From Paracoccaceae bacterium (GTDB taxonomy: Bacteria > Pseudomonadota > Alphaproteobacteria > Rhodobacterales > Rhodobacteraceae), in NCBI GenBank assembly GCA_024742705.1, contig JANSXZ010000032.1, positions 1 to 32,921 on the forward strand: 32,921 nucleotides of DNA, given 5' to 3'. Below are positions 32,843 to 32,921 of the stretch, piece after piece. Each line of letters starts with the position of its first letter. Within the stretch, counting starts at the first letter, position 1. The notes under the pieces were generated by a model, which was given only the letters and a program-made list of their open reading frames with translations, did not search any database and had not been told where the DNA came from. The position numbers were made by a program, and so were the translations under genes.

Positions 32843-32921
32843 GGCTCTGTTGCACAAAGCCCTTGGGGGATTCACCCCGTGAATCCAGCGTGATAGCTGG
32901 ATGGCATGAGCAGACCGATAC
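32843..32921 (+). mobile_element. Left end of an IS5-family insertion sequence (partial)
   Basis: GGCTCTGTTGCACAAA at 32843 resembles the terminal inverted repeat of IS5/IS903-like elements common in Rhodobacterales. Two hairpins follow: GGATTCAC-CCC-GTGAATCC and CCAGC-GTGATA-GCTGG. A transposase start begins at 32906. The element continues outside the window, so the right end and target duplication cannot be seen. The exact boundary could be a base or two to either side. Confidence 0.78.
32906..32921 (+). CDS. IS5-family transposase, first five codons
   Basis: ATG AGC AGA CCG ATA gives Met-Ser-Arg-Pro-Ile before the window ends. IS5-family transposases of Rhodobacterales commonly begin this way, and the position just after the terminal repeat and hairpins fits. 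An ATG at 32901 is followed at once by a stop and is not used. Five codons alone cannot prove the identity; the adjacent terminal repeat carries most of the weight. Confidence 0.55.

Noticed and set aside
1..32921. CRISPR arrays, toxin-antitoxin pairs, defence or biosynthetic clusters
   Set aside because: No repeat-spacer pattern or matching gene families were seen; the window is mainly conserved core genes.

Overview
The window is GC-rich chromosomal DNA of an alphaproteobacterium, most likely a member of the Rhodobacterales (Roseobacter/Paracoccus-like). This rests on gene order (spc operon running into secY-adk-rpsM-rpsK-rpoA-rplQ with no rpmJ, infA or rpsD), an ATP12 assembly chaperone, a Bzt/Aap amino-acid transporter of Rhodobacter type, and the familiar protein sequences. 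No species can be named from sequence reading alone.

Layout. 1-9345: the 3' end of rplN, then rplX-rplE-rpsN-rpsH-rplF-rplR-rpsE-rpmD, a strong hairpin terminator plus a promoter-like site, rplO-secY-adk, a second hairpin and promoter-like site, then rpsM-rpsK-rpoA-rplQ and a strong terminator. 9412-14315: Deg-type periplasmic protease, rarA, crcB, an RluC-type pseudouridine synthase and ATP12. 14518-18959: four-gene ABC uptake operon for glutamate-type or general L-amino acids (aapJQMP/bztABCD), in which the second permease gene carries a frameshift as sequenced. 19044-19331: a DUF1330 protein. 19335-24613 (minus strand): tightly packed yidC-MOSC-engB-argB-ferredoxin-sixA. 24728-27213 (minus): a membrane EAL-domain phosphodiesterase and ttcA. 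27308-27835 (plus): a DUF3833 lipoprotein. 27846-28638 (minus): rpmH-rnpA-yidD. 28955-32538 (plus): a TVP38/TMEM64 membrane protein, a MerA/LPD-like flavoprotein and a sensor histidine kinase. 32602-32678: tRNA-Arg(ACG). 32679-32921: AT-rich, foreign-looking DNA with a small reading frame broken by the left end of an IS5-family element that runs off the window.

How it works together. Most of the window is core machinery: ribosome and RNA polymerase alpha synthesis, Sec translocation and membrane insertion (secY, yidC, yidD), ribosome biogenesis (engB), tRNA processing and modification (rnpA, ttcA) and fork maintenance (rarA), with an amino-acid importer and a few signalling and redox genes between. 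Several genes overlap as ATGA, implying translational coupling.

I found no convincing undescribed multi-gene system. The observations most worth checking are the aapM frameshift, the tRNA-adjacent AT-rich segment with its IS insertion, the apparent split of the ribosomal operon by an internal terminator and promoter, competing hairpins before secY, and an unassigned two-cluster iron-sulfur protein in the argB operon.
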